This document shows, piece after piece, positions 1 through 11,485 of a stretch of DNA of 64,000 nucleotides. The stretch lies in assembly GCF_051014685.1 (NCBI RefSeq), contig NC_135054.1:9118001-9182000 (forward strand), read 5' to 3'. Below the pieces are notes generated by a model. It ran no database searches. It was not told where the DNA came from and saw nothing but the letters and a program-made list of their open reading frames with translations. The DNA is from Ptiloglossa arizonensis. Its lineage: Eukaryota; Arthropoda; Insecta; Hymenoptera; Colletidae. A program made the position numbers and the translations under genes. Numbering within the stretch: position 1 is the stretch's first letter; the number at the start of each line of letters is the position of its first letter.

Positions 1-600
1 GTTGTAATTTCTAGAATATTTGAAACTTAAACAAATAGAAACCAACCGAGAGAGGAGCGTAGTAACTACACACGTATTACACTTACCTCTGTTGTACATC
101 TATAACGATGACATTGGTCACATCTGTTTGCAAGAGATTATTGGATTCTAGCTTGATTTGCCTTGATTAATTGCTGTGACTACCACGTCTGATGTGGTCG
201 ATACTGAGATTTTAAAGTTGTCTTCTGGATTTGTAGTGCACTTTTCATGCTCTGTGTAAAAGCAGACGCTGACACGGTCGTGTAATAAACTTAAATTCAT
301 GTTCACTAGAAAAATATCGCGAACTAATAATTACCAGAGTGTACCAAATTCATACTTGTTACTCGTATTCTGAAATGCTGATGGAAATGCATCCACGTTT
401 TCATATGATCTTTGTACTTTTGTAAAGAACAAGTCAGGACAGATCATGGTCAGATTTTTCTGCAGCTTCAAGTATTTTTCAAATTTTTATCTGTCCTGCT
501 CTAATGTATGGTACCTTTTATTTATGATAAATCGTTTAGTAATGGAAAGATGTCGAATTATATCTTCATTGATTTTATTTGCGACTTAACTTAGGCGACT
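1..600. other. AT-rich non-coding stretch
   Basis: No open frame, repeat or RNA gene could be supported here. Base composition is AT-rich and similar to the rest of the intergenic DNA. It may be upstream flank or intron of a gene outside the window. Confidence 0.4.
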
Positions 601-640
601 GTTTTCCACTCTGTCTCTGGTTCCTGATCATCACTTCCGA

Positions 641-704
641 CCAATAGGCATCGCAAATCATGTGCCACGTGTTATAAATATATTACATTATATTATATTA
701 GATG
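641..704 (+). promoter_or_regulatory. candidate promoter: CCAAT, E-box and TATA box in line
   Basis: Three promoter-like motifs follow one another on the plus strand: CCAAT at 641-645, a palindromic CACGTG E-box at 666-671 and TATAAATA at 673-680. A start site would be expected near 704. About 310 nt further on, consensus 5' splice sites (GTAAGTATT) occur at 1014 and 1050, so a non-coding first exon of roughly 704-1013 is possible. The motifs are seen directly; the promoter role is inference, and such motifs arise by chance in AT-rich DNA. Confidence 0.25.
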
Positions 705-1010
705 GTACAATAACACCATATATACTTTATGTACATACTATTGTACATTCTAATTTATTTCTAATTTTTCTATTTAATCTTCAAAAACTTGTCTGTAATA
801 GAGTATTTTTCACTTTTAAAAATTTTGATTCGCAACGTAATTCTTTGATTTGCATAATAATTATAAAATTTTATTCTTTAAGTATGCATTACGATCAGTG
901 TTACGAAGGATCAAAAGTGTGAAACGTGACAACATGCTAGTGCTGTGTGGAGAAAATGTAGCAAAGCGACGTGTTTTGTTTACAATTCGTAGTGTGATTC
1001 TATTGAATAA

Positions 1011-1062
1011 TACGTAAGTATTGTGCAGTGCGTGATTTTTCTGTAGTACGTAAGTATTGTGT
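1011..1062 (+). other. duplicated 5' splice-site-like motif
   Basis: The 15-mer TACGTAAGTATTGTG occurs twice, 36 bases apart, each containing a consensus donor GTAAGT (1014 and 1050). A pyrimidine-rich TTTTTCTGTAG acceptor-like tract lies just before the second copy. This could be an alternative donor pair for a non-coding exon or just a short direct repeat. Confidence 0.25.
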
Positions 1063-3160
1063 AATTCATGAAAATTAATTTTGCTTATATATTAGAGCGG
1101 TAGGTTTTCTTTGTGTCGTTTTACTTTTCACATAGAAATTATTGAAACAAGTGTTATGAGTTTTATTAAATTCGTTTAGAGTTCACTATTAGTTTCTAAA
1201 ATGTGATCGATTGTAGATGTAAATCAGATTGTAATTGGCACATTTGTACTCGAACTTTATTTGTGAACGTGACGATGTAAATAGAGAACCAAACGTCGAA
1301 GCAATAGTCTTTGCGAACAGGATGTTTGAATTGATACATCAATGATGCGAAAGCCAACAATTTTCTGACTAAACTAACAATTAGTGATTTACTATACGAA
1401 GAAGAAGAAGTAAATAATATCGATTCGATTAACAATAAGGAATTATATTTCTTACAGCAAGAGCTAGAAAACTGAAACAATTTCATTTATCAAAAGGATG
1501 AAAAAGAATATCGAGAAATAAATAATACTTTTTTATAATCTACACGATAGACAATTTATTCTTTATGGACGACCGAAGGTGGATCACCAACAGTTTTTAT
1601 TTTACATAATCGTGTTTGAAAAATAGCTATAAAAATTAAAAAGTATATCGTATATAAGTATATTTGTTGAGAATACCGATGATCGTTGCACGAAACGAAT
1701 AAAATTAGGTAAATTTCTCGATAAGAAATTTCATCGCGTAAAAATAAACTTATCGAGTTTTCATTCACAAAAGTGGGCAGTAGTAGGTATCGTTGCATTT
1801 CATTTTGTTGCGTTTGGTTTCGTTCGAGTTCATCGTCACACGGTGAAGTTCTACACGCGTCTAACTTATCGATAGATATTTCTCATGGTATTTTTAATAA
1901 GAATAAGAGGAATATGACGCAATGTCCGTGAGATAGTGTGATTTCTTTCCTTCTGTTTCTACAGAGACAAAATCAGCTGATCTAGACACTGCCCCAATGA
2001 CTCGGTTCCCACTTAATTCTTGCATGATCCCCTTCCGTTAATGAACAAACTGGTAAATTGGCGACAAACATTAACCGTTCCTCAGACCTGGAATCATTCT
2101 AACTCCATGTGAGGTTTCGATGTAAGATTATGGAGAATCGATGTATGTAAAACGGTGTTCTTATGGTACATTCTATTCTTAGAACAACCAACTCTTGCAT
2201 ACACTCCTTGGATCTGAATATCGTGCTCTGGCATTGTGATCTTACGGAACATTTTCTTTGTTTACTTGCACATCTGTCTCTTGTTCACTGAATTATGGAG
2301 CGCAGCCAGACTCTCACCGATATCCATCCTCTGTCTCTTATCTCTTGCAGAAAAGAGATTGGAACTTGCTTAAAGAAAGTATCAGCGGATGAATAGTTAA
2401 GGGTTAGCTGGGCATAGGACTCTAAAATGCGTAGAAAGTTTATCAGAGATGCTTTCCATAATCACTGAAGATCTTGGAGCAAGAAAAATTTCCGAAAGCT
2501 TGTCATTATGACTTTGATGAAATTTTTAACCCAGTACCATCATTTGGCTCTTAATTAGATATCAAGGTACCTCGAACAATCATCTTTCAAGAGAGAATGA
2601 TAAAAAATGCTCATTTTTGGTAACACCTGGAACTGAAAAATTCATGCAAGATCTTGCAGAGTGTCTTCAAAAGAACAAAAGTGACTGTCATTGTCACTTC
2701 CCGAGAACGATGGGTGACAAAAATGAGTCCGCAGTGCTCTCTAGCTCCCTAGCTCCCAGAGACTACTTATACGGAACAAGAATGTCGATTTATAACGAGA
2801 GAATACTGTATAAAATGTCCATTCATTGTACTTACATGTAATATACACTCACGAGTGTTCTGAGGTAGCAGTTGATGTCGCCAAGCACGGTAAACATCAA
2901 CATTGAAGCGAACGGATGAAATTCTTTGAGATACAAAGTCTCGAAAAAGTGTTATTCTCACCGTAAACTAAACATTAGGAAGATGCGATGCGAGACAAAT
3001 TGAAGAGCAAGACCAAGGGAAAGATTTAGGAAATAATAGATTTATCAAAAATTGTAAGATGTAGAGTGTGGTTGGTTGCTCGAAGATGTTCGCAATAAAA
3101 GGGCATTGCTACACAGAAATTTACTCCTCTATTTTTAACACCGGTAAGAGGATTCAATAC
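1063..3160. other. no recognisable gene
   Basis: The open frames here are short (at most about 97 codons), lack recognisable motifs and overlap on both strands. Nothing supports a gene. No simple repeat or transposon end was recognised. Confidence 0.4.
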
Positions 3161-3167
3161 TTCACAA

Positions 3168-3461
3168 CTACTGGGAATATCTTTTTGTTCTTGTGACTGA
3201 AGGCATCAGTTGCAATAGAAAAAAATTATTAAATCCTGTTGAATCCTTTAATGCATCAATCAAGTATTGTACACTTCTGGGTGTTAAAACATTGTTGACT
3301 ATAGCGTCTGCTTTTGTCCAGCCATAGAACATTTCCTTAGCTAAATAAACATCACTATAAATATCCTGTGCCAACTTATTTGCACAATCCATACATCTGT
3401 AGCTGATACTATGTTTTAGAGTGTAGTAAGCTAATGTTAATTCTCCTGCAAGGTTTTCCAA
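3168..3461 (-). pseudogene. hAT-like transposase fragment
   Basis: A 97-residue minus-strand frame resembles the segment of hAT-superfamily transposases (ZBED/DUF4371-like proteins common in insects) that carries a pattern like AKE-x-GRTKA-x-AIVNNVL-x-P. Here one reads AKEMFYGWTKADAIVNNVL followed by TPRSVQYL. In hAT proteins this segment lies upstream of the catalytic core; such enzymes cut and paste DNA. No zinc-finger BED domain or C-terminal dimerisation domain was found nearby, so this is a truncated relic. It lies beside the foldback repeat at 3643-4262, but a link between the two is not shown. The family call rests on motif memory only. Confidence 0.5.
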
Positions 3462-3642
3462 AATTTTGCTGTTTTTGTTGTTGTACTGTTACCAGGAAAA
3501 CAAATGTAAATCTGATCTTAACGCAGCTAGTTTAGAATTTCGATAACTTATTTATACAATCTTGTCTTACCAGCTTCTTATTTCCTACTAAGAACCGTAT
3601 GTTTAAAGATACATCTCTTTCCTTTCGTTTGTGCCCTTCAAC

Positions 3643-4262
3643 CACGAAAAGAAGGCACAGCGTGTTTACATCCCCACTTCTATCGTAGTTCATTGTCACT
3701 TCTGTGATCGCAAGCAAGAATCGCCATTGGTCGAAAACGTTGACGAAGATCAACGGCGATTCATGACGAGACCAAATGAGAGAGAACACTGCTGTATTGG
3801 CATAGTCCTTTAATCAAAATGCTATTAAGAAACAGAATGATTTCGTTTCTGTTTAAATATGATCACTGATTCGATAAGATTCTTGTAATGAAAAAGTGAA
3901 TAAATACAATTTAATATGCGTAATAATCATGAATTATTTTCAAAAATTATTTATTACGAAAAGAACTAATTTATATTTATTAAAAAAATAAATATAATAC
4001 TTTCGCTGTAAATAATTTGCAAAATATTAACGATTATTACGCAAATATTAAATTGTATTCATTTTTTCATTACGAGCAACTTATCGAATCAGTAAATTAA
4101 AAGTAAGCAAATTATTTTGTTTATGAATGCTTGACGCTTTTATTGGGAGCCTGCGCCAATGCACTTTATTTCCTAATTCATTCTCACTCTCAATAGCGAT
4201 GGTGGGGATTCAACTGACTAGAACTAGAGTGGGGATGAAAACATGCTGTGCCTTCTTTTCAT
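3643..4262. repeat. 620-bp foldback (two long inverted arms)
   Basis: The left arm (about 3643-3966) reappears as its reverse complement in the right arm (about 3996-4262), with a short spacer of about 30 bases. Matching landmarks include GAAAAGAAGGCACAGC at the outer ends, ACTGATTCGATAAG in the middle and a GCGTAATAATC block near the centre. The arms differ by substitutions and small indels, so this is old. It may be a foldback or MITE-type element; no target duplication was identified. Confidence 0.75.
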
Positions 4263-4964
4263 GGCCGAGTGGTACAAGACTGTTGTTTGCAATCGGAGTT
4301 ATCCCCATACCGAACTCACGTTTACAAAGTGAGTATGCATTGAATTGGCATGGCTATTAATCATGAATATTGTTCTTCCCACTTTTTTAAATAAACACAT
4401 GAGTATTTAGCTTTTTTCCTGTGGTTAGGCTTAGGTGAAATTGACACACTATTATTATTGCTATCACCATTTTGGTCACTGCTCATTGTACAAAATTCAA
4501 GTCTCCAAGCTTTTGATATCGATTATTTATGACAGTGTTGTTCCACAAGGGTCGAAATGTTGTTCCGAAGGGCCTGTGGGCAAAATCTTAGACGATTTCA
4601 TAGGCAATTGGCATTTGTCATTATTGATCGCATTGTCGTCCCGAGAAATCTTTTTGTAAAATTACATCGATACATTATACTGTTGTCCGCGAAGGCGTGG
4701 CTTGCTGCTCGTTGATTTTGTTTATACTCGATAATTGTAAAATGCTACAGACAATTGCTGAACGGCACTGATTTATAGTATTGCTAAGATTGTACAGCTT
4801 TTAATGCGATATAGCGAATCTCTTACAAAAATGATAATGTACAGGTCTAAATTATCGATTTTAGTACCGATGTAAATAAAAACTTTTTAATATTAAAGAG
4901 AATTACGGGAAAAATCAGTCAGACTGCAACCGAGTGGAAAAAACTAACAGGTGTTTTTTTATAA

Positions 4965-5003
4965 GACTGTAAGAATACAGTCTTCAACTGTAAGAATACA
5001 GTT
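4965..5003. repeat. two consecutive perfect mini-hairpins
   Basis: GACTGTA-AGAA-TACAGTC (4965-4982) is followed after three bases by AACTGTA-AGAA-TACAGTT (4986-5003). Each has 7-bp perfect arms and the same AGAA loop, and the pair forms a 21-bp tandem period in which both arms changed together at the first base. Confidence 0.8.
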
Positions 5004-5269
5004 CTGTAAGTGACACCCGTTATATTTCCCCACTCCGACTCGTGTAGCACTCAGTGCAAGCGAATAGACAGAATGGGAGGAGTCTTGGCCGGTATAATGC
5101 GAGGAGAAGGGGTAGCGTAAAGACTTGAAACGAGTAGGAATTTTCTTTCCCGATGTCGATTTAGAATTTTTGAAAGCAATACCAATAAAAATTGAAAAGG
5201 CGGGGAAAAGTCCCCGATTTACCTCACACATGTTTCTCAGCTGTCCAAAAAGCCCAGGTTATGGTCACC

Positions 5270-5415
5270 GTTGACCGTAATGACTAATCTAGCAAATAAA
5301 CAACTGGGGGTCGATCGGAGGCATTGTTCGGCGGTTCGGTACGCGAGCTAATCCTATCATAAACTGGCGGGTTTCAAGAACTCGCGCGGACCATATGCAC
5401 GCTTCAACATTAATC
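5270..5415. other. CpG-richer island in AT-rich DNA
   Basis: Between about 5310 and 5400 there is a cluster of CpG dinucleotides (tcgatcgg, ttcggcggttcgg, acgcgag, ctcgcgcgg) unlike the flanks. No open frame matches a known family. It could be an untranslated exon, a promoter or a repeat fragment. Confidence 0.2.
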
Positions 5416-6605
5416 TCCGTGTTCCATCATGGTAAAATTTATTCTTTTTTTATAATATTAGATACAAGTTAATTAACAAAAAAGTGTCTTTAGGTGTCCG
5501 CCTTCGATTGTTTTGGTTCTCAGGTATGCTATAGAGAACCAAAAAATAAGAGATACTTGTTTTTTTATATCGACTCGTTTTCATATTTAGGAGATAAAAT
5601 TATCTGTCGTATTGTCAAAAAAAAAAATAATAATAATTGTACAATGTACTTGACGAGAACGCCAATAACAAGGAGAGAAATACATTTGAAGAAATCTGTA
5701 CAGAAAATTTTGCTTAATAGCAATTTATATGTGTTACATTTGAATGTAATACATTTGAAGTTTCGGAAGGGTTTTCATTGAACTTTCTGAATTAATTTAA
5801 ATAGCATAACATTTGAAATTTTGTTATTTCTTTCAATATTTTACTTTCGATTTACGTTTCAAACAATAATTTAATATAATGCTTTTTAAATAATATAATT
5901 TTTAATATTGCACTATTTATTTTTGAAAGTCAATTTTCAAAAAACAGTCTTTACTTGAATTTGATCAACCACTAATGTGACAAATGTAGTTTATCATTCA
6001 AGGGTGATTTATCCTCTAGGAAGGATGGAAGGATGTAGAACCGCTAATCGTTATATATAAGGTTTCTTTAAGATCTTATGAACCTTCTTGTAGGTTTCAA
6101 GTTTTTTAAATGTGGACTTAAACGATTGGGGATAGTTTAACCCCTGATAAGGGTACCTGACGACACGAGCAATCATTTATGCACCGAGATAAATTACAAA
6201 TTAAATTTATATCAAGTTACATAACGATTTTTGAACGAACTATAAGCTAGTTTTCGCTTTTCATGTTATTAACTTTGAGGGCTAATATAAAAAAACACGT
6301 ATCTGTTATTTTTTGATTCTCTATAACATACCCGAAAACCAAAGCAATCAGAGACTGACACTTAAAAATTCTTCCTTATAAGTAATGTTTCACTGCAAAT
6401 GGAATGTCTATTAGTTATTTCTTGAGATAATGCCATAAATAAAAAATTTAAGTTTCACAAAGGACATCCTAAAAATGCAACGAATAATAAACCTTAAGTC
6501 TTAATTTGTAATTACGGATGACATTATCACAAGAAAGAGAAAAGACAATAACAGTTTATCTTGATGTCAATAATTTACTATAATACAATTATATCATACA
6601 GTATA
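5416..6605. other. AT-rich, nothing recognised
   Basis: One 95-codon frame at 5494-5781 shows no family motif and its composition is that of AT-rich non-coding DNA. No repeats or RNA genes were seen. Confidence 0.35.
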
Positions 6606-7555
6606 CACTACTGGAAAAAATGATTGCATCGCTTGAATACTAGAGAGACCTTGTCAAATTTTAAAGTTCCATAACTTTGTTAACATCTAACCAAATTTGG
6701 TTTAGGGAAAAACAAATAAAGACTTCAAGCTCATACTTTTTGATATTTTCAGTTGAGTTAAAATCAACATGCAGGGGGTAAAAGATTTTTAAAAACTTCT
6801 TCATGTTTGAAAAGTAATGTGACGTATAGTTAACAGTGTTTAAAATTGTTAAATATAATATTAGAAAGTGTGAAGATTCTTCATTAAAACTAACGAAATT
6901 GCATTACAAATGAATACTTTTGTTCAAGACGATTCAGCACCTTGTCACAGAACAAAGGAAATGGATCTTTAGATTATTTTTTTGTTGTTTATCATACTCC
7001 TTTATGGATATTTCGAATTTACACAAGTTAAGTCGTTTATAACATATGAAAAAATGTCCATTTTATCATGGCCGAGCAACAGCCCATATTTAAATTCGAT
7101 AAAAAATTATTGGAAAGTAATGCAATAACGAGGAAGAAGCCAAAGAACAAAACTGAAAAATGTACAGATTACAAATCACAAATGTTCCTTGTAAAAATGG
7201 TTTTAAAAGTGTAAACTCTTTCTTAAAAAGTATCTTTGTGCAATACAATTTCACTTTTTTTTAAAAGAAATTTTCACAGTTCTTGGTGTTATATTTAAAC
7301 ATTTTGAACACTGTTATTTACAAACCACATCGGTTTTCAAACATGTAGAAGTTTTTAAAAATCGTCGAAAGGATTTTAGCCCTTCGGGACCAATCTCTGT
7401 AAAATCAATTGAAAATATGAAAAAGTAGAAGTTTCAACCCTTCATTTGTTTCCTCTTGCATTACATTCGACTGGATGTTAACAATGTCATGAAACTTTAA
7501 AATGTGATAAATTTTCTCCAATATTCAAGTGATGCAATAATTTTGTCCATTGATG
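6606..7555 (+). mobile_element. Tc1-like element with long terminal inverted repeats, inactive
   Basis: The two ends are inverted copies over about 200-220 bp (about 6606-6815 and 7335-7555). Left starts CACTACTGGAAAAAATGATT and the right end, read inward, starts CATCAATGGACAAAATTATT; both are flanked by TA, the Tc1/mariner target duplication. The interior, about 520 bp, is too short for a full transposase of about 340 residues but keeps fragments of the plus-strand catalytic domain. It is therefore an internally deleted, inactive copy. Ends and TA flanks are seen directly. Confidence 0.85.
6922..7130 (+). pseudogene. Tc1-like transposase catalytic fragment
   Basis: Inside the element at 6606-7555, one frame reads QDDSAPCHRTKE, matching the Tc1 motif around the second catalytic aspartate (QQDxAPxHTAK). 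About 150 bases on, WPSNSPYLNSIKNYW matches the WPAQSPDLNPIENLW block that carries the third acidic residue. In this copy the D of SPDLNP is Y and the E of NPIENLW is K, and stop codons lie between the blocks. The helix-turn-helix part and the first catalytic aspartate are missing. Confidence 0.75.
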
Positions 7556-8300
7556 TATTTTATCTTCTGTTACAAGTTTTTCTTCGTACACAGTAAATGA
7601 AATTGAATTTTAATAAGCATTATGTTTTCAATACAATAAAATTGAATTATTGGTAAGAAATACAGAAATGTACTGTGATCATGGCATTTTTCAAATCTGG
7701 CAAACTACGAACCTTTTTCGTAGGATGTTCAGAAATCAATATTTCTAAATACTCAAAGAATATATTTTAAAATAAATAGAGGTTTTTAATTGAAAAATAT
7801 TCTGTGAATGGAACAAAATAATAAATTAACAATGTCTTCATCCCCTCCATTTTGTTCTGCACCCTTCTGAGTTGCCAGCTTGCATTTTTTTCTTAACACG
7901 ACTGTGTCAATAAAGTTTGCTTTCTTTCAATGCTTTATACCATCTAAGACGTAGTTCTAATATTATTTTCAAAAACATATTATTCTTTCTTACCAATTTC
8001 TTTACACTGTTCTATATCATGAAATTACAGTTGTTACTAGAACTATTAATAGTACACATACAAGAAGTTTAACTATAGTTGGTTACCCTTTTAGGGGATA
8101 ATTTTATATACTAAAATAAGTTGAAAATCAAGAGTGACAAAACCATGGTAGAAGCTTTGTTTTAAACTTATAAACAATTATAAATTCGGGTCAGATATAC
8201 TCGATGTCCAGCAATCTGTGAACCATCGACACGCATAAAGCACATAAATGAAAACGTGCCCAGGAATAGTGGATGCACAAAAATTTACTATATAGAATGC
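7556..8300. other. AT-rich, nothing recognised
   Basis: No coding exon, repeat or RNA gene could be supported in this stretch. Confidence 0.35.
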
Positions 8301-8306
8301 ACTTAC

Positions 8307-8472
8307 CCACGTAACTAACAATGAGAGCAGTACATTCTTGCCACAATATATAGAAAAGCCACATATCACATTATTCGACACTAAACTTGTTAACTTATAA
8401 AAGTCCAAAATACGGCATATCAAAATCCATCCGACAATATTTTCAACTAGAGAGAATGAATGCTATTTCCAT
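8307..8472 (-). CDS. possible first coding exon of an unknown membrane protein
   Basis: A minus-strand frame opens at an ATG (8472) and runs 55 codons to a consensus donor GTAAGT (reverse complement at 8301-8306). The translation is hydrophobic, with candidate membrane helices around VENIVGWILICRI and around CGKNVLLSLLVTW. The frame also reads on through the donor to a stop near 8178, still hydrophobic, so the donor may not be used. No family was recognised and no partner exon is known; the next minus-strand exon would lie downstream, at lower coordinates. It could be a chance frame. Confidence 0.22.
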
Positions 8473-8837
8473 TACATAATATTATTCTCAACAATTACCT
8501 ATACACGTACCGTAGTCACTATCTAGTGTCTGTGTCTACACTAACGTGCTTCTTATTTTTCAACTTTCGATTTTTTTCTACTACTCTTTCATATTATGAC
8601 ACTATGTGAAGAAATGATATATAAACAATTTTAAAGTGATTAGGTAACGGGATTAAAATTACTGCTATTGTAAAAATATGCATGAGTAGTATTTTAAATA
8701 AAAGGGCCGATAAGAAATAGATGCTGTCAGTATTTAAATTATTAGGAAATTGGAAATTAATCTATAAAATTCAAGCCATTTGCTATGACACAAATACGAG
8801 ACAATTGCAAGGTGCCTGTATTATTTTAGAACACATA

Positions 8838-8865
8838 CAGTACCGGTCAAAAATTTGGGTACACC
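8838..8865. repeat. solitary Tc1-like terminal repeat
   Basis: CAGTACCGGTCAAAAATTTG followed by GGTACACC matches the terminal repeat typical of some Tc1-like transposons. No inverted partner was found nearby, so only one end is left or the element was deleted. Confidence 0.45.
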
Positions 8866-9913
8866 AACTGTATTTGTATTCTGCACTTATATTAAACATA
8901 TATATAATACGTATACTAAACAAATATATAATATTTTAACTTATAATTAGTATCTTTTTCGTTAATTTTGTATTGTATACACCGGATCGTTCAGTTTTAA
9001 TAATATTTATAATTATAATTTCATTTAATAGTTACTTATATTATTAAAGAACTTTAGAAAATAATATAAGTGCCAATGCAAGTATCACTCTATTATTATT
9101 GTTTCTTGAAATTTTGAACATATTATTTACTATCCTAGTGTAATAATTTAGCATTGCACAAACAAAATTTTGACCTGTATAGTTAAAGAGCATCCTAGTG
9201 TACACTCTCTGAAAATGTTTATTCAATCACGATTATTATCTAATTTAGAAAAAGCAAACTGTTTATAAAACTTGTTGCATTTCACGCTGATTGCAGTTCA
9301 TTTTCCCGCTCAATCGATGAAATGGCAACAATCGTTTTATGCAAAGATGCTTAGCTAAAATATTGCCACTATCCGAGTAAACTGCAATCGTATTTGAGCA
9401 GTTATTTTTGAAATTTCAAACTTGCATTCCTTCGAAGATAATTAATTTAATCAAATTTTATTTTATCAATCGATACATTTATACATTGTTTAAAAATATA
9501 ATATTTCTGTCAAGAATGCACAATCTGCCGCTTGTCTTCTATCGCTGTTCAACAACAACAATCTCAACATAAATTTCATTCATCCGCAGACTCTAGTTTA
9601 CACTTTTTAATTTAGGTGTACTTAAAAATTTAATAATAGATACGTTCGTATTTAACTCGTACAATAATATGGGATTAATACTCACGGATGAGACTATCGC
9701 GGTGCATTAACACATGGACGTGTTCTTTACTACTTCTTGTTAGTAACATAATCGCGGTGCGTGTATGATCTATTTGAAAATCACGTTGCTCGGGATATAA
9801 AATGGCCCTTTTTTATTTCCATCAGTAAACAAGCGTAATGTTGAACAACGTGGTGTGTGTGTGTGTGCTTTTTCATATATTGTACCAAGAACGTATCGCT
9901 TTCAGCTACGTGA

Positions 9914-10032
9914 CTAAGTGCAACTGCCGCCACTGGATGCACTCTGATCGATCATCTGCCTCATGGGTGCCTCATTCTCGATTTTCCACATACTTTGTCC
10001 TATAAAATAACGTCCCAAAGCGATGCCCATCT
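9914..10032 (-). CDS. terminal coding exon of an unidentified minus-strand gene
   Basis: Read on the minus strand, a 3' splice site (TGTTCACTCAG) is followed by 38 sense codons and a TAG stop (9914-9916). The product ends ...WKIENEAPMRQM, then IDQSASSGGSCT. Codon use is balanced and GC content is clearly higher than in the flanks, as expected of a real exon. A stop lies in frame just upstream of the acceptor, so the frame depends on splicing or begins at the first ATG of the exon (10030). The family was not recognised. The rest of the gene would lie at higher coordinates, but no further exon could be identified in the AT-rich 10-17 kb stretch. A (GT)n run at about 9853-9867 would be in its 3' UTR. 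Confidence 0.45.
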
Positions 10033-10119
10033 CTGAGTGAACACTATATTATAGCCTATAATGTATACCTGAACATATCTATGTAAATTGATATACATGT
10101 GAAATATTTATTTTTATAT

Positions 10120-10440
10120 CTTAGGGTACGTCTACACTTGAGCCGAACGCCAAAACGAGCCACCTACTGCCCCGCTTCTGCTTTTGAACACGCACATTTG
10201 AAGCGTAGATCTTCATGATTAAAGACAGGTTTTCAATTACCTTATGCCTGATAATCGTTTGCGACCGTTTGGAACTGATCGAGCCGAGATTTTAAGCTGT
10301 ATTATGGCAGTGTTAATATGGACTCACGGCAGTTAAACTATCAAAGAAATGATGGTTTGTCAAGTCGCTGAAACTGGATCGAGTTTACGTCGATTTTGTC
10401 CATCGCATTAAAAAAAAAAAAATGGCACGCACACCTATAT
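10120..10440. other. CpG-richer patch beginning with a repeat-like end
   Basis: About 10127-10200 is GC-richer (GTCTACACTTGAGCCGAACG and following) than its flanks and resembles the terminal sequence of a dispersed MITE. No inverted partner was found. A poly-A run at about 10409-10421 closes the patch. Confidence 0.2.
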
Positions 10441-11450
10441 AACGTGAGGAAGTGTAAGGGTGCACATTTGTCTGTCGCTTATACCACCATCCGTCCCTAA
10501 TTCCTCTTGTCATTCTAATTAGAAACTGTTAACGCAAGCAAGAGAAGTTTAGTGCCTCTACAGAGAATTGAGTACTGTACGCATAAAATTATAATGCAGA
10601 AGCGATTTAAATTAAGTATAATTAAAAGTAGTCCGAGTAAGGTAAACATTGGACATATTATCGACATAAAAACTTCAAAATCCATTAGTAATATTTCACG
10701 TTAACCCATTTTAATCGAGAAACGCAACTCTATTACGTGCGCGATCTTTTGACCGATATTACCGGAAGTGGAGTAACCCATAAGGGTTAATTTACCTAAG
10801 TCACTAAGCAAATGCACAGCAATTCGCAAGTATCGTAACACGCTAGAGAAAGTAAAATTGTCGGTGACACAAACCGCTTATACATTGGATACTTGATACC
10901 GTAAGAGATTCTTACGCATTTCTAATTAATTATTGCTTCGCAACAGTTGATTAAATATGCGACAAACTGTCCTACGATATCAAATAGAAGTCGTCGCTTA
11001 TGGATTATTTCACACTCGGTGGTATTTATTATTATGATATATTTTTTCTATTTAAATTAAAAACAATATTCTTGGTCTGTTTATCGACCGCAATGTTTTT
11101 TAAATGTTTCCACAGAAATTGACATTTTTTTCCTATTTAATAGTTAATTGTGTCACCGTAGCGAATTTTAATAAATTATTTTGCAATGTAATGAACTTAT
11201 AATATAAATGTAACGACTTCAAAAATGTATACTTGTTAGCATACCTTAATAAAAATCTATCTTTTTTGATAATAAATCAAATAACAAATATATTAGTAGG
11301 TGAAATATTTCTAAATATTATAGATTAAATATTTTCAAGTTTCATTTTTAATTGTTTTACTCAATACATTTCTTACTTATTTTAGGTTTTTAATACAAAT
11401 TTATTACCTTTAGCGATAAATTAAATTTTAAAGTTTAATCGCTTTTGTAA

Positions 11451-11453
<3 letters not shown>

Positions 11454-11482
<29 letters not shown>
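11454..11482. repeat. (AT)n microsatellite
   Basis: About 14 uninterrupted AT units. Confidence 0.95.

Positions 11483-11485
<3 letters not shown>

Noticed and set aside
662..922. 86-codon open frame just after the TATA-like motif
   Set aside because: Its start is upstream of the putative TATA box and its codons are AT-rich without motif; it is probably chance.
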